From Alphaproteobacteria bacterium (GTDB lineage: Bacteria > Pseudomonadota > Alphaproteobacteria > Geminicoccales > Geminicoccaceae): a DNA stretch of 10,157 nt. The position numbers and the translations under genes are program-made. The stretch lies in the NCBI GenBank assembly GCA_026982585.1, contig JALSGW010000344.1:1-10157 (forward strand). The letters are read 5' to 3'. Every line of letters begins with the position of its first letter. The stretch's first letter is position 1. Below the pieces are notes generated by a model that ran no database searches, was not told the DNA's origin, and saw only the letters and a list, made by a program, of their open reading frames with translations. Below, in pieces: positions 1-7,330 of this stretch.

Positions 1-233
1 GGCTCGTTGATGGCGAGCGGGCGCCCCTTGCGGTCGAAGATGCGGCCCCTAGGCGGCACCACCAGGCGCTGGTTGATCCGGTTTTCCTCGGCGAGCAGGC
101 GGTAGGCGGCGCCGTCCTGCACCTGCAGCTGCCAGAGGCGCGCGACCAGGGCGCCGAAGCCGAGGGTCTGGCCGGCGGCGACCAAAAAGGCCCGGCGCGC
201 GAACACCTTGCGTCGCTCAGGGGGTGCGCGCAT
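1..233 (-). CDS. mrdA: Penicillin-binding protein 2 (peptidoglycan DD-transpeptidase), N-terminal 77 codons only
   Basis: This is the start of PBP2, the inner-membrane class B transpeptidase that cross-links side-wall peptidoglycan with RodA and the MreBCD elongasome. The reading frame opens with an ATG and runs off the left window edge with no stop. Visible parts are a basic cytoplasmic tail (residues 1-14), one membrane anchor (about 16-34), a short periplasmic stretch, and the class B PBP signature PRGRIFDRKGRPLA at residues 61-74. The catalytic SxxK, SxN and KTG motifs lie outside the window. The start is supported by a GGAGA Shine-Dalgarno at 240-244, six bases upstream. The gene begins inside the last codons of mreD (17-bp overlap), so it is the fourth gene of the mreBCD-mrdA operon. 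The family call rests on the signature, the anchor and the gene order; the rest of the gene cannot be seen. Confidence 0.93.
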   Translation of the reverse strand, partial: MRAPPERRKVFARRAFLVAAGQTLGFGALVARLWQLQVQDGAAYRLLAEENRINQRLVVPPRGRIFDRKGRPLAINE

Positions 234-744
234 GGTCGGTCTCCGGCGCGGATCGGCGCAGGCGATCGAGCAGCCAGGCGATGGGCGGGTAGAGGAGGAG
301 GGTGAGGCCGAGCTGGAGCAACAGCGGGCCGGGCGCGAAGGGCCAGGCGAAGTAGAGGGAGGCGAGCAGCCACCGCAGCAGCGCGACGGAGACGGCCACC
401 ACCGCGAAGGCGGCCCAGATCAACGGCGGCGGCTGGGCCGGGAGCCAGCGGGCGCCGCCGCGCACCAGGAGGCCGAGGGCGAGCAGGGTGAGGGCGGTGA
501 AGCCGAGCGGCAGCCCGGCCAGGGCGTCGGACAGCAGGCCGAGCAGGAACAGCAGCGGCGGACCCATGATCTCCGGGCGGTACAGCGCCCAGTAGAAGGC
601 CACCGCCAGGGTCAGGTCGGTGTCGGGTGCGTCCGGAGCAAGGGAGCCCAAGGCGGCGCGATCGAGGATCACCGCCGCCAGGCCGGTGAGCGGCGGCATG
701 GTGTCGGCGAGCGGCCGGGCCAGGCGTGCGGGAACGCGGGTCAT
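217..744 (-). CDS. mreD: Rod shape-determining protein MreD
   Basis: MreD is the polytopic inner-membrane subunit of the elongasome and is thought to work with MreC to regulate PBP2/RodA. The 175-residue product is very hydrophobic, with about five membrane segments (near residues 21-36, 45-56, 62-77, 80-95, 108-135 and 138-158, some of them paired or short) and a short charged C-terminus. The stretch LSDALAGLPLGFTALTL (71-87) matches the usual MreD D-x-L-x-G-x-P-x-G-x-x-A-L motif. The length is typical of the family. The ATG overlaps the mreC stop as ATGA (4 bp) and no good Shine-Dalgarno precedes it, so translational coupling to mreC is likely. The same frame is open far upstream inside mreC, but that upstream part is out-of-frame GC-rich sequence with no MreD features. 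The 3' end overlaps the start of mrdA by 17 bp. Confidence 0.93.
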   Translation of the reverse strand: MTRVPARLARPLADTMPPLTGLAAVILDRAALGSLAPDAPDTDLTLAVAFYWALYRPEIMGPPLLFLLGLLSDALAGLPLGFTALTLLALGLLVRGGARWLPAQPPPLIWAAFAVVAVSVALLRWLLASLYFAWPFAPGPLLLQLGLTLLLYPPIAWLLDRLRRSAPETDHARTP

Positions 745-1712
745 GGATGGGGTCCGGGTTGCGGATGGCCCGGGGCGGTGGCCCGCGAACGGTCGGCAGC
801 GGGGGGCGTCACCCCCGGATAGTCCAGGACCGCCACATAATCGAGCCGGGTCCAGTCCACATAGGGCTCCACCACCACCTGCCGGTCCCGCACCGCGCGC
901 ACCCGGCCCACCGGCAGCCCTGGGGGCAGCAGACCGCCCCGGCCCGAGGTGAGCACTTCGTCGCCCAGCCGCACCCGCGGGTTGAGGGGAAGAAAGCGCA
1001 ATTTGGGGTTGGGGGTGTTGTCGCCCTCCAGCACGCCGGGGTCGCCCGAGCTGCCGACCAGCACGGGAATGCGGGAATCGCGGTCGGTGAGCGGCATCAC
1101 CCGGGCGCTGCGTTCGCCGACCGCCACGATCCGTCCCACCAGTCCCTCGGCGTTCACCACCGCCATGCCCCGGGCGAGGCCGCGGTTGCGCCCGGCGTCC
1201 AGCACCAGCAGCCGGGCGAAGGGGTTGGCGCCGTCGCCCACCACCCGGGCGACCGTGCGCCGGGGTCGGGTCTCGAGCAGCGGCATCGCCAACAGACGTC
1301 TCAGGGCGCGGTTTTCCACCTCGAGGCGGATGGCGCGGCTGCGCCACTCCCGAAGCCGCTCCACCTCGGCGCGCAGGCGGGCGTTTTCGCTGCGCGCGGC
1401 GAGCAGGGCGCCCACCTCGCGGGCCGCTGTCCGCACCGCCGCAAGGGGCATTTTGGCCGCCGCCAGCACCGCCACCGCGGCGTCGGTGGCCATCATCTGG
1501 ACGGTGCGCAGGAGCTGGATGTCCACCTTGGAGACCACGATCAAGAGCGCGGCTGCGGCCACCAGGGCGGCGGTGCGCAGGGCGAGGGCGAGCTGCCACA
1601 GGCTGCGCCAGAGGGCGCGCAGGCGGCGGCGGGCGCGCCGTTCGGCGCGGACGGGGAGATCATCGTCCGGCGGCAGCGGATCGGGGACGGCTGCGGAGGG
1701 CTCCGCGTACAT
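741..1712 (-). CDS. mreC: Rod shape-determining protein MreC
   Basis: MreC is the bitopic periplasmic scaffold of the elongasome; it binds and activates PBP2. The 323-residue product has a basic cytoplasmic tail (about 1-40), one membrane helix (about 43-60), a coiled coil that includes the stretch near 108-143 (ARSENARLRAEVERLREW), and the two-lobed beta domain (about 150-297) containing the family motif DAGRNRGLARGMAV (172-185) and GDEVLTSGRGGLLPPGLPVG (250-269). The tail after residue 300 is proline-rich and low in complexity. Two starts are possible: GTG at 1727 or ATG at 1712. I chose the ATG because GGAGG at 1721-1725 sits eight bases upstream. The gene lies 30 bp after mreB and overlaps mreD by 4 bp, which fits a single operon. 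Confidence 0.95.
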   Translation of the reverse strand: MYAEPSAAVPDPLPPDDDLPVRAERRARRRLRALWRSLWQLALALRTAALVAAAALLIVVSKVDIQLLRTVQMMATDAAVAVLAAAKMPLAAVRTAAREVGALLAARSENARLRAEVERLREWRSRAIRLEVENRALRRLLAMPLLETRPRRTVARVVGDGANPFARLLVLDAGRNRGLARGMAVVNAEGLVGRIVAVGERSARVMPLTDRDSRIPVLVGSSGDPGVLEGDNTPNPKLRFLPLNPRVRLGDEVLTSGRGGLLPPGLPVGRVRAVRDRQVVVEPYVDWTRLDYVAVLDYPGVTPPAADRSRATAPGHPQPGPHP

Positions 1713-1720
1713 GCGCACCG

Positions 1721-1725
1721 CCTCC
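1721..1725 (-). promoter_or_regulatory. Ribosome binding site deciding the mreC start
   Basis: On the minus strand GGAGG lies eight bases before the ATG at 1712. It also overlaps the first codons that would be read from the alternative GTG at 1727, whose own upstream sequence (GAAGG) is weaker. This favours the ATG. Confidence 0.6.
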
Positions 1726-1742
1726 ACCGCCCGACCTTCGGC

Positions 1743-2783
<1,041 letters not shown>

Positions 2784-2822
2784 GAGGGCATGACCCGATC
2801 AGGCGTGGTGGGCGCACCCCGT

Positions 2823-2837
2823 ACCGCCCGGGGCGGT
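2823..2837. repeat. 15-bp near-perfect palindrome upstream of mreB
   Basis: ACCGCCC and GGGCGGT flank a single central base, giving a seven-base inverted repeat. It lies 46-60 bp upstream of the mreB ATG, just downstream of a possible promoter, so it would sit at or near the 5' end of the mre transcript as an operator or a leader hairpin. No T-tract follows it on the minus strand, so it does not look like a terminator of the upstream gene. GC-rich palindromes arise easily by chance at this base composition. Confidence 0.4.
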
Positions 2838-2841
2838 GCCG

Positions 2842-2870
2842 TTTCTATCACGGCTGCGCCTGGCGATCCA
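2842..2870 (-). promoter_or_regulatory. Possible sigma-70 promoter for mreBCD-mrdA
   Basis: On the minus strand there is an extended -10 element, TGATAGAAA (2842-2850; TGn plus TAGAAA, four of six matches to TATAAT). TGGATC (2865-2870; three of six matches to TTGACA) lies 17 bp upstream. It would start transcription near 2836 and give a leader of about 50 nt before mreB. AT-rich hexamers are rare in this sequence, which lends some weight. It is a visual match only. Confidence 0.35.
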
Positions 2871-2893
2871 CGGTGTTGCGCCCGAGCGCCGTC

Positions 2894-3327
2894 TCAACCC
2901 TCCTCCCGCCCCTGCGAGCGGCGTTCGAGGGCCCGCGCCTGTTCCTCCCCCATGCCGAAATGATGGCCGATTTCATGGACCAGAACGTCGGCCACCACCT
3001 CCTCGAGGGCGCAGCCGCGCTCGCACCATTCAAAGAGGATCGGCATGCGGTAGAGGAAGATCATCTCGGGCTCGGCGGGCGGAAGGGCCAGGTTTTCCCG
3101 TTCCCCGACCGGGACCGCCCGGTAGAGGCCGGTGATCTCGAGCGGATCCTCGACTCCGAGGTCGGCCATCACCTCCTCTGTGGGCCACTCCTCGACCCGC
3201 ACCGGAATCGGCGCGAGCAGCCGGGCGAAGGGTTCGGGAAGCTCCTTGAGCAGCCGCTCGGCAAGGGCGGCGATGTCGGCGATGGTGGGCGGCCTGCAGG
3301 CGGCCCGGCCGGTGGTGGGCGGGGTGG

Positions 3328-3331
<4 letters not shown>
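2894..3331 (-). CDS. Small zinc-dependent metallopeptidase (MMP-like domain family)
   Basis: The 145-residue protein belongs to a widespread, poorly characterised family of small zincin-like proteins (Zn-dependent protease with MMP-like domain, Pfam DUF1025-type; family recalled, not searched). The zinc motif HEIGHHFG (119-126) supplies HExxH ligands H119 and H123 and the catalytic glutamate E120. It is preceded by the family pattern EITGLYRAVP (65-74) and by EMIFLYRMPILFEWC (89-103), which fits the usual 'p..I.lyr.pile...' stretch. No signal peptide or membrane segment is visible, so it should be cytoplasmic. The substrate is unknown. The ATG overlaps the stop of the CinA-like gene as ATGA, so the two are translationally coupled. 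The gene ends 110 bp before mreB. Its stop codon lies within a TTGAGA hexamer, but no matching -10 was found at a workable spacing. Confidence 0.85.
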
Positions 3332-4110
<779 letters not shown>

Positions 4111-4136
4111 GGCCGACCGTTCCTCCCTCGCCCAGC

Positions 4137-4140
4137 GGAG
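4137..4140 (+). promoter_or_regulatory. Ribosome binding site deciding the sfsA start
   Basis: GGAG lies seven bases before the GTG at 4148. The alternative in-frame ATG at 4109 has no comparable site and would add 13 residues that do not look like the SfsA N-terminus. Confidence 0.55.
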
Positions 4141-4147
4141 ATCAGAG

Positions 4148-4846
4148 GTGAAACTTCCGGAGCCCCTCTATCGGGCGGTGCTGTTGCGACGCTATAAGCG
4201 GTTTTTGGCCGATGTCGAGCTGGAAAATGGCCGGCGCGCGGTGGCGCATGTGGCGGATCCGGGCCGTCTGCCCGGGCTCGCGGTGCCGGGGGCGGAGTTG
4301 TGGCTGTCGGGCCACCGGGACCCGAGGCGCAAGCTGCCGTTTCGGGTGGAGCTGATCCGCCAGGGGCGGGCGCTCGTGGGGGTGAACAGCGCCAATCCGA
4401 ACCGCCTCGCGCGGGAGGGTTTCGCCCGCGGTCTGATCGGCTTCGCGCGCGGTTTTGCGCTGGCACGGCGCGAGCCGCGGCTGGCCTCGGGAGGACGGCT
4501 CGATTTTCTGCTGCGCGATCCTTGGGGCCGGGAGCTCTGGGTGGAGGTGAAGGGGGTGACGTGGCGTGCGGAAGGGCGCACGGCGGCCTTTCCGGATGCC
4601 CCCACCGCGCGCGGCCGGCGCCATCTCGAGGCGCTGATCGGCCGGCTGCGCGAGGGGGGTGCGGCGGCGCTGCTGTTCGTGGTGCAACGGGCCGACGTGG
4701 AATCGGTGCGGGCGGCGGCGGAGGTGGATCCGGACTACGCGGAGCTGTTGCACGCGGGACGCGCTCTCGGCCTGCGGGTGGAGGCGTGGCGGTGTCGTGT
4801 CAACCAGCGCGCGATTGAACTGGACGCACCGCTACCTGTGGTTTAG
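4148..4846 (+). CDS. sfsA: SfsA family DNA-binding / nuclease-fold protein
   Basis: SfsA was named for stimulating maltose fermentation in E. coli and is a DNA-binding protein with a PD-(D/E)XK nuclease-like domain; its physiological substrate is not established. The 232-residue length is normal (E. coli is about 234). Family landmarks are LLRRYKRFLADVEL (12-25), the OB-like N-terminal part with AHVADPGRL (33-41), RKLPFRVELI (61-70), GVNSANPNRL (78-87), and the nuclease core RLDF (117-120), WVEVKGVT (131-138; acidic E133 and basic K135), FPDAPTARGRRHLEAL (148-163). The GTG start is preferred because it has a good ribosome binding site and gives the standard KLPEPL opening. It lies 37 bp from the divergent CinA-like gene and is followed 10 bp later by radC. 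In many alphaproteobacteria a methionine aminopeptidase gene sits between sfsA and radC; here it is absent. Confidence 0.95.
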   Translation: MKLPEPLYRAVLLRRYKRFLADVELENGRRAVAHVADPGRLPGLAVPGAELWLSGHRDPRRKLPFRVELIRQGRALVGVNSANPNRLAREGFARGLIGFARGFALARREPRLASGGRLDFLLRDPWGRELWVEVKGVTWRAEGRTAAFPDAPTARGRRHLEALIGRLREGGAAALLFVVQRADVESVRAAAEVDPDYAELLHAGRALGLRVEAWRCRVNQRAIELDAPLPVV

Positions 4847-4856
4847 ATTGCCGCCC

Positions 4857-5852
4857 ATGATGGAGGGTGGCCGAGACGAACCATACAGAATCCTCGGCGA
4901 GGCCGGCTTGGTCTGCGAGCCTCAGGCCGAGGGCGGGGTGCTGGTGCGGGGGTCGACCTATCCGTGGCGGCGGCTCATCCGCCAGGCGGGCGGGCATTGG
5001 CTGCGGGAGCTCGCCGCGTGGCGGCTTCCGGATGAGGCGTCGCTGCGCCGGCTGGCGGCCGCGTTGCGCGGAAGCACACAGGCGCCCGGCCTCGCCGAGC
5101 GGCCGGCGCCCTATACGCCGGAAGCCCGTCCCCACTATCACGGGCATCGGGCCCGGCTGCGACAGCGGCTCTTGGAGGCCTCCCCCAAGGCGCTGGCCGA
5201 CTACGAGCTGCTCGAGCTGCTGCTGTTCTTCTCCATCCATCGCCGCGACACCAAACCCATCGCCAAGGCCATGCTGGAGCAGTTCGGCGGTCTCGGCGGG
5301 GTGCTTGCCGCCGATCCGGCCCGTTATCGCGAAGTGTTCGGCCTGAACCCGGAAGTCTGGTCGGAGGACCATCCGCGGCGGCAGGTCCAGGAGGACGACC
5401 TGCTCTTCACCCAGGTGTTGCTCAAGGCGGTCAAGGAGCTGCTCGAACGGGTGCTGCGCGAGCGGGTGCGCGAACGCCCGGTGATCGGCTCCTGGTCGGC
5501 GCTGCTCGAGTATCTCCAGATCGCCATGGCCCACGAACCGCGCGAACAGTTCCGCATCCTCTTCCTCGACCGCAAGAACGTCCTCATCAAGGACGAGGTC
5601 CAAAGCAGCGGCACCGTCGACCACACCCCGCTCTATCCCCGCGAGGTGGTGCGCCGCGCCCTCGAGCTCGGGGCCTCGGCCATCATCATGGTGCACAATC
5701 ACCCGAGCGGGGACCCCACGCCTTCCGAGGCCGACATCGCCATGACCCAGCAGGTGGTGCGCGCCCTGCAGGCGGTCGGGATCGTCGTCCACGACCACGT
5801 CATCGTCGCCCGCAACCGCCACACGAGCTTTCGTTCGCTCAACCTGCTCTAG
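4857..5852 (+). CDS. radC: RadC family JAB/JAMM protein with an N-terminal extension
   Basis: RadC proteins combine a helix-hairpin-helix-like N-terminal region with a JAMM metalloprotease-fold domain. They were once linked to DNA repair, but their activity is unproven. The 331 residues exceed the usual 220-250. The family core begins near residue 93 (HYHGHRARLRQRLLE, 93-107), continues through DYELLELLLFFSIHRRDTKPIA (115-136), and reaches the JAMM domain at about 208-331. The zinc motif is complete: E247, then HNHPSGDPTPSEAD with H280, H282, S290 and D293. Residues 9-71 form a separate small domain with the pattern VRGSTYPWRRLIRQAGGHW...AAWRLP. ATG codons occur at 4857 and 4860, with no good Shine-Dalgarno; a GTG start near codon 28 or 30 cannot be excluded because codon use becomes clearly gene-like only from about codon 13. 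It is probably co-transcribed with sfsA. Confidence 0.9.
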   Translation: MMEGGRDEPYRILGEAGLVCEPQAEGGVLVRGSTYPWRRLIRQAGGHWLRELAAWRLPDEASLRRLAAALRGSTQAPGLAERPAPYTPEARPHYHGHRARLRQRLLEASPKALADYELLELLLFFSIHRRDTKPIAKAMLEQFGGLGGVLAADPARYREVFGLNPEVWSEDHPRRQVQEDDLLFTQVLLKAVKELLERVLRERVRERPVIGSWSALLEYLQIAMAHEPREQFRILFLDRKNVLIKDEVQSSGTVDHTPLYPREVVRRALELGASAIIMVHNHPSGDPTPSEADIAMTQQVVRALQAVGIVVHDHVIVARNRHTSFRSLNLL

Positions 5853-5858
5853 CCGCGC

Positions 5859-5876
5859 CGCGCCCGTCCCGGCGCG
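5859..5876. terminator. GC-rich inverted repeat between convergent genes, possible bidirectional terminator
   Basis: CGCGCC (5859-5864) and GGCGCG (5871-5876) can form a six-base stem with a six-base loop in the 38-bp gap between the stops of radC and the M24 gene. No T-tract follows on either strand, so this is supported mainly by its position between convergent genes. Confidence 0.3.
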
Positions 5877-5890
5877 CGGGGCGAGCCGGC

Positions 5891-7054
5891 TCAACCCCCC
5901 GCCACCGGAAGCTCGAGCGGCGCGCGCGAGAGGATCTCCGGACCGTCTGCGGTGACCAGGCTGGTGCGGCCCAGGGTCATCGCCCGGAGCTCCTTCTGGT
6001 CCGCGAGGATGATGTGCAGGAACACCACCATGCCGGGTGCGAGCTCCAGGCTCGTGCCGCGGCAGAACAGCGGGGTTTCCATCCAGGAGGGCGCGAAACG
6101 GGCGCCGAGCGGATAGCCGCAGGCGTGCAGCCTCTGCTCCCGGAAACCCAGCTCGTCCAGCACCCGCGCCTGCGCCCGGAACACCTCGTCCATGGGAACA
6201 CCGGGGTAGAGCCGCTCCTCGGCCCGCAGCAGCGCCTCCCTGCAGGCGGCGAACCAGCGGCGGTCCTCCTCGTCCGGAGCCCCCACCACCACCGTGCGCA
6301 TCAGGCAGGCGTGATAGTGGCGCATCACGCCGGCGAATTCGAGCGTCAGCCGGTCCCGCTCCGCCAGCCGCCGCCGTCCGCTCGCATAGCGGCACAACAG
6401 CGCCCGGCGACCCGAGCCGATGATGAAGGGATTGGCCGGGTAGTCCCCGCCCGCCTCCAGCACGGCGGCCTGCATGCGGGCCAGGATACGGGCCTCCTCG
6501 GCACCGGGCCGGGCTTCGGCGAGCGCCGCATCCAGCGCCCGATCGGCGAGCTGTGCCGCCTCCCGCACATAGGCGAGCTCGGCGTTGGACTTCACGAGCC
6601 GCAGCCGGTCCACGAGACCGGAGGCATCGACCAGCTCCACGCGACCCGAAAGCGCCCGCTCGAGCGCCCGGCCATCCGCCGCGGTGAGGCCGTGAGCCGC
6701 CCATTCCACCCCGAGCCGGCCGCCCTTGAAGCCGAGCTCCCAGAGCAGCGCGGCGAGCTCTCCTGCGGGATCGGCGCCCTCCCGGTCCTCCCACACCCGC
6801 ACGTCCCGGATCATCGAGGTCTCGAGCGCCTGCAGGCGATCGGGCGCGCGGGTGAGCAGCACCAACGTCCCGTCGGCTCCCACCACCAGGCACTGGAAGA
6901 AGCAGTAGCCGAAGGTCTCGAATCCGGTGAGCCAGTAGTGGGTCTCGGGGGCGAAGGCGAGCAGCCCGTCGAGACCCAGCGCCCCGAGCCGCTCTCGGGT
7001 GCGGGCGAGCCGTATCTGGTATTCCTCCTCGCAAAAGGCCGGTGCCGAGCCCAT
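5891..7054 (-). CDS. M24-family (aminopeptidase P/creatinase fold) protein lacking the family's metal ligands
   Basis: The 387-residue protein has the two-domain architecture of Xaa-Pro peptidases, creatinase and ectoine hydrolase: a creatinase-like N-domain (about 10-150; HYWLTGFETFGYCFFQCLVV, 39-58) and a pita-bread C-domain (about 155-387; RLVKSNAEL 152-160, then NPFIIGSG 208-215). By eye all five dinuclear-metal ligands are replaced: E239 and C250 for the two Asp of D-x-G...SD-x-x-RT, Y314 for the His of GHGIG, a His/Ile at 347-348 for the Glu of EPG, and G362 for the Glu of ED. The creatinase ALERT-type glutamate is M252. It is therefore unlikely to be a standard proline peptidase. It may be a metal-independent C-N hydrolase or a non-catalytic binder; the substrate is unknown. 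The ATG at 7054 has GGGGAG eight bases upstream; an ATG at 7096 is less likely. It is convergent with radC and divergent from galU. Confidence 0.82.
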   Translation of the reverse strand: MGSAPAFCEEEYQIRLARTRERLGALGLDGLLAFAPETHYWLTGFETFGYCFFQCLVVGADGTLVLLTRAPDRLQALETSMIRDVRVWEDREGADPAGELAALLWELGFKGGRLGVEWAAHGLTAADGRALERALSGRVELVDASGLVDRLRLVKSNAELAYVREAAQLADRALDAALAEARPGAEEARILARMQAAVLEAGGDYPANPFIIGSGRRALLCRYASGRRRLAERDRLTLEFAGVMRHYHACLMRTVVVGAPDEEDRRWFAACREALLRAEERLYPGVPMDEVFRAQARVLDELGFREQRLHACGYPLGARFAPSWMETPLFCRGTSLELAPGMVVFLHIILADQKELRAMTLGRTSLVTADGPEILSRAPLELPVAGG

Positions 7055-7062
7055 GGTGCGCA

Positions 7063-7068
7063 CTCCCC
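7063..7068 (-). promoter_or_regulatory. Ribosome binding site deciding the M24 gene start
   Basis: GGGGAG on the minus strand lies eight bases before the ATG at 7054. This selects it over the in-frame ATG at 7096, which would begin only about 10 bases after the predicted transcription start. Confidence 0.5.
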
Positions 7069-7112
7069 AAGCCCAAACCCGTGCGGCCGCCTCCATCCGG
7101 CCTCCAAAGCCC

Positions 7113-7141
7113 AATCTAGCCGCCACCGCCTCCTCGCCCAA
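7113..7141 (-). promoter_or_regulatory. Possible sigma-70 promoter for the M24 gene
   Basis: On the minus strand TTGGGC (7136-7141) and TAGATT (7113-7118) are separated by 17 bp, giving a predicted start near 7106 and a leader of about 50 nt. The -10 matches four of six positions and the -35 three of six. Confidence 0.35.
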
Positions 7142-7148
7142 GCGCCGA

Positions 7149-7162
7149 CCGCCGTCCGGCGG
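7149..7162. repeat. Palindrome in the M24-galU intergenic region
   Basis: CCGCCG and CGGCGG flank two bases, a perfect six-base inverted repeat. It lies between the two divergent promoters, just upstream of the M24 -35 element, where a regulator could act on both genes. The rest of the 276-bp gap (7055-7330) shows no further gene that I can support. Confidence 0.3.
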
Positions 7163-7240
7163 GAAGCGGTTTCGCGGAGGCGCGGCCGTACCGGGGCGCG
7201 ACCGGGAGGCGAACGCCGGCGGTGGGGACGGATCCCGCGG

Positions 7241-7270
7241 TTGCACGCCGGCGCGGCCGCCCCTTATAGA
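7241..7270 (+). promoter_or_regulatory. Possible sigma-70 promoter for galU-ugd-manB
   Basis: TTGCAC (7241-7246) and TATAGA (7265-7270) are 18 bp apart. The predicted start is near 7277, leaving a leader of about 54 nt before galU. It is the only AT-rich patch near the gene on the plus strand. A sigma-54 reading of TTGCA was considered and fails because no GG lies at the right distance upstream. Confidence 0.42.
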
Positions 7271-7330
7271 AGGCGGGGCCAGACCGCCCGGCTCGGGTGC
7301 GCGGCCTTTGAGCACGGTGAGGGACGATCC

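Noticed and set aside
217..1599. A 460-residue version of MreD
   Set aside because: The first 285 codons are out-of-frame sequence inside mreC; only the last 175 residues have MreD features, beginning at the ATG at 744.
4815..4849. Promoter for radC from TTGAAC and TAGATT at the end of sfsA
   Set aside because: The spacer is 23 bp, too long for a sigma-70 promoter, and the 10-bp gap to radC points to co-transcription with sfsA.
5853..5890. Strong intrinsic terminator between radC and the M24 gene
   Set aside because: Only a short GC stem is present with no T-run on either strand, so it is listed only as a weak candidate.
7230..7245. Sigma-54 promoter at TTGCA upstream of galU
   Set aside because: The expected GG-containing -24 element is off by one base and otherwise mismatched, whereas a sigma-70 reading has a reasonable -10.
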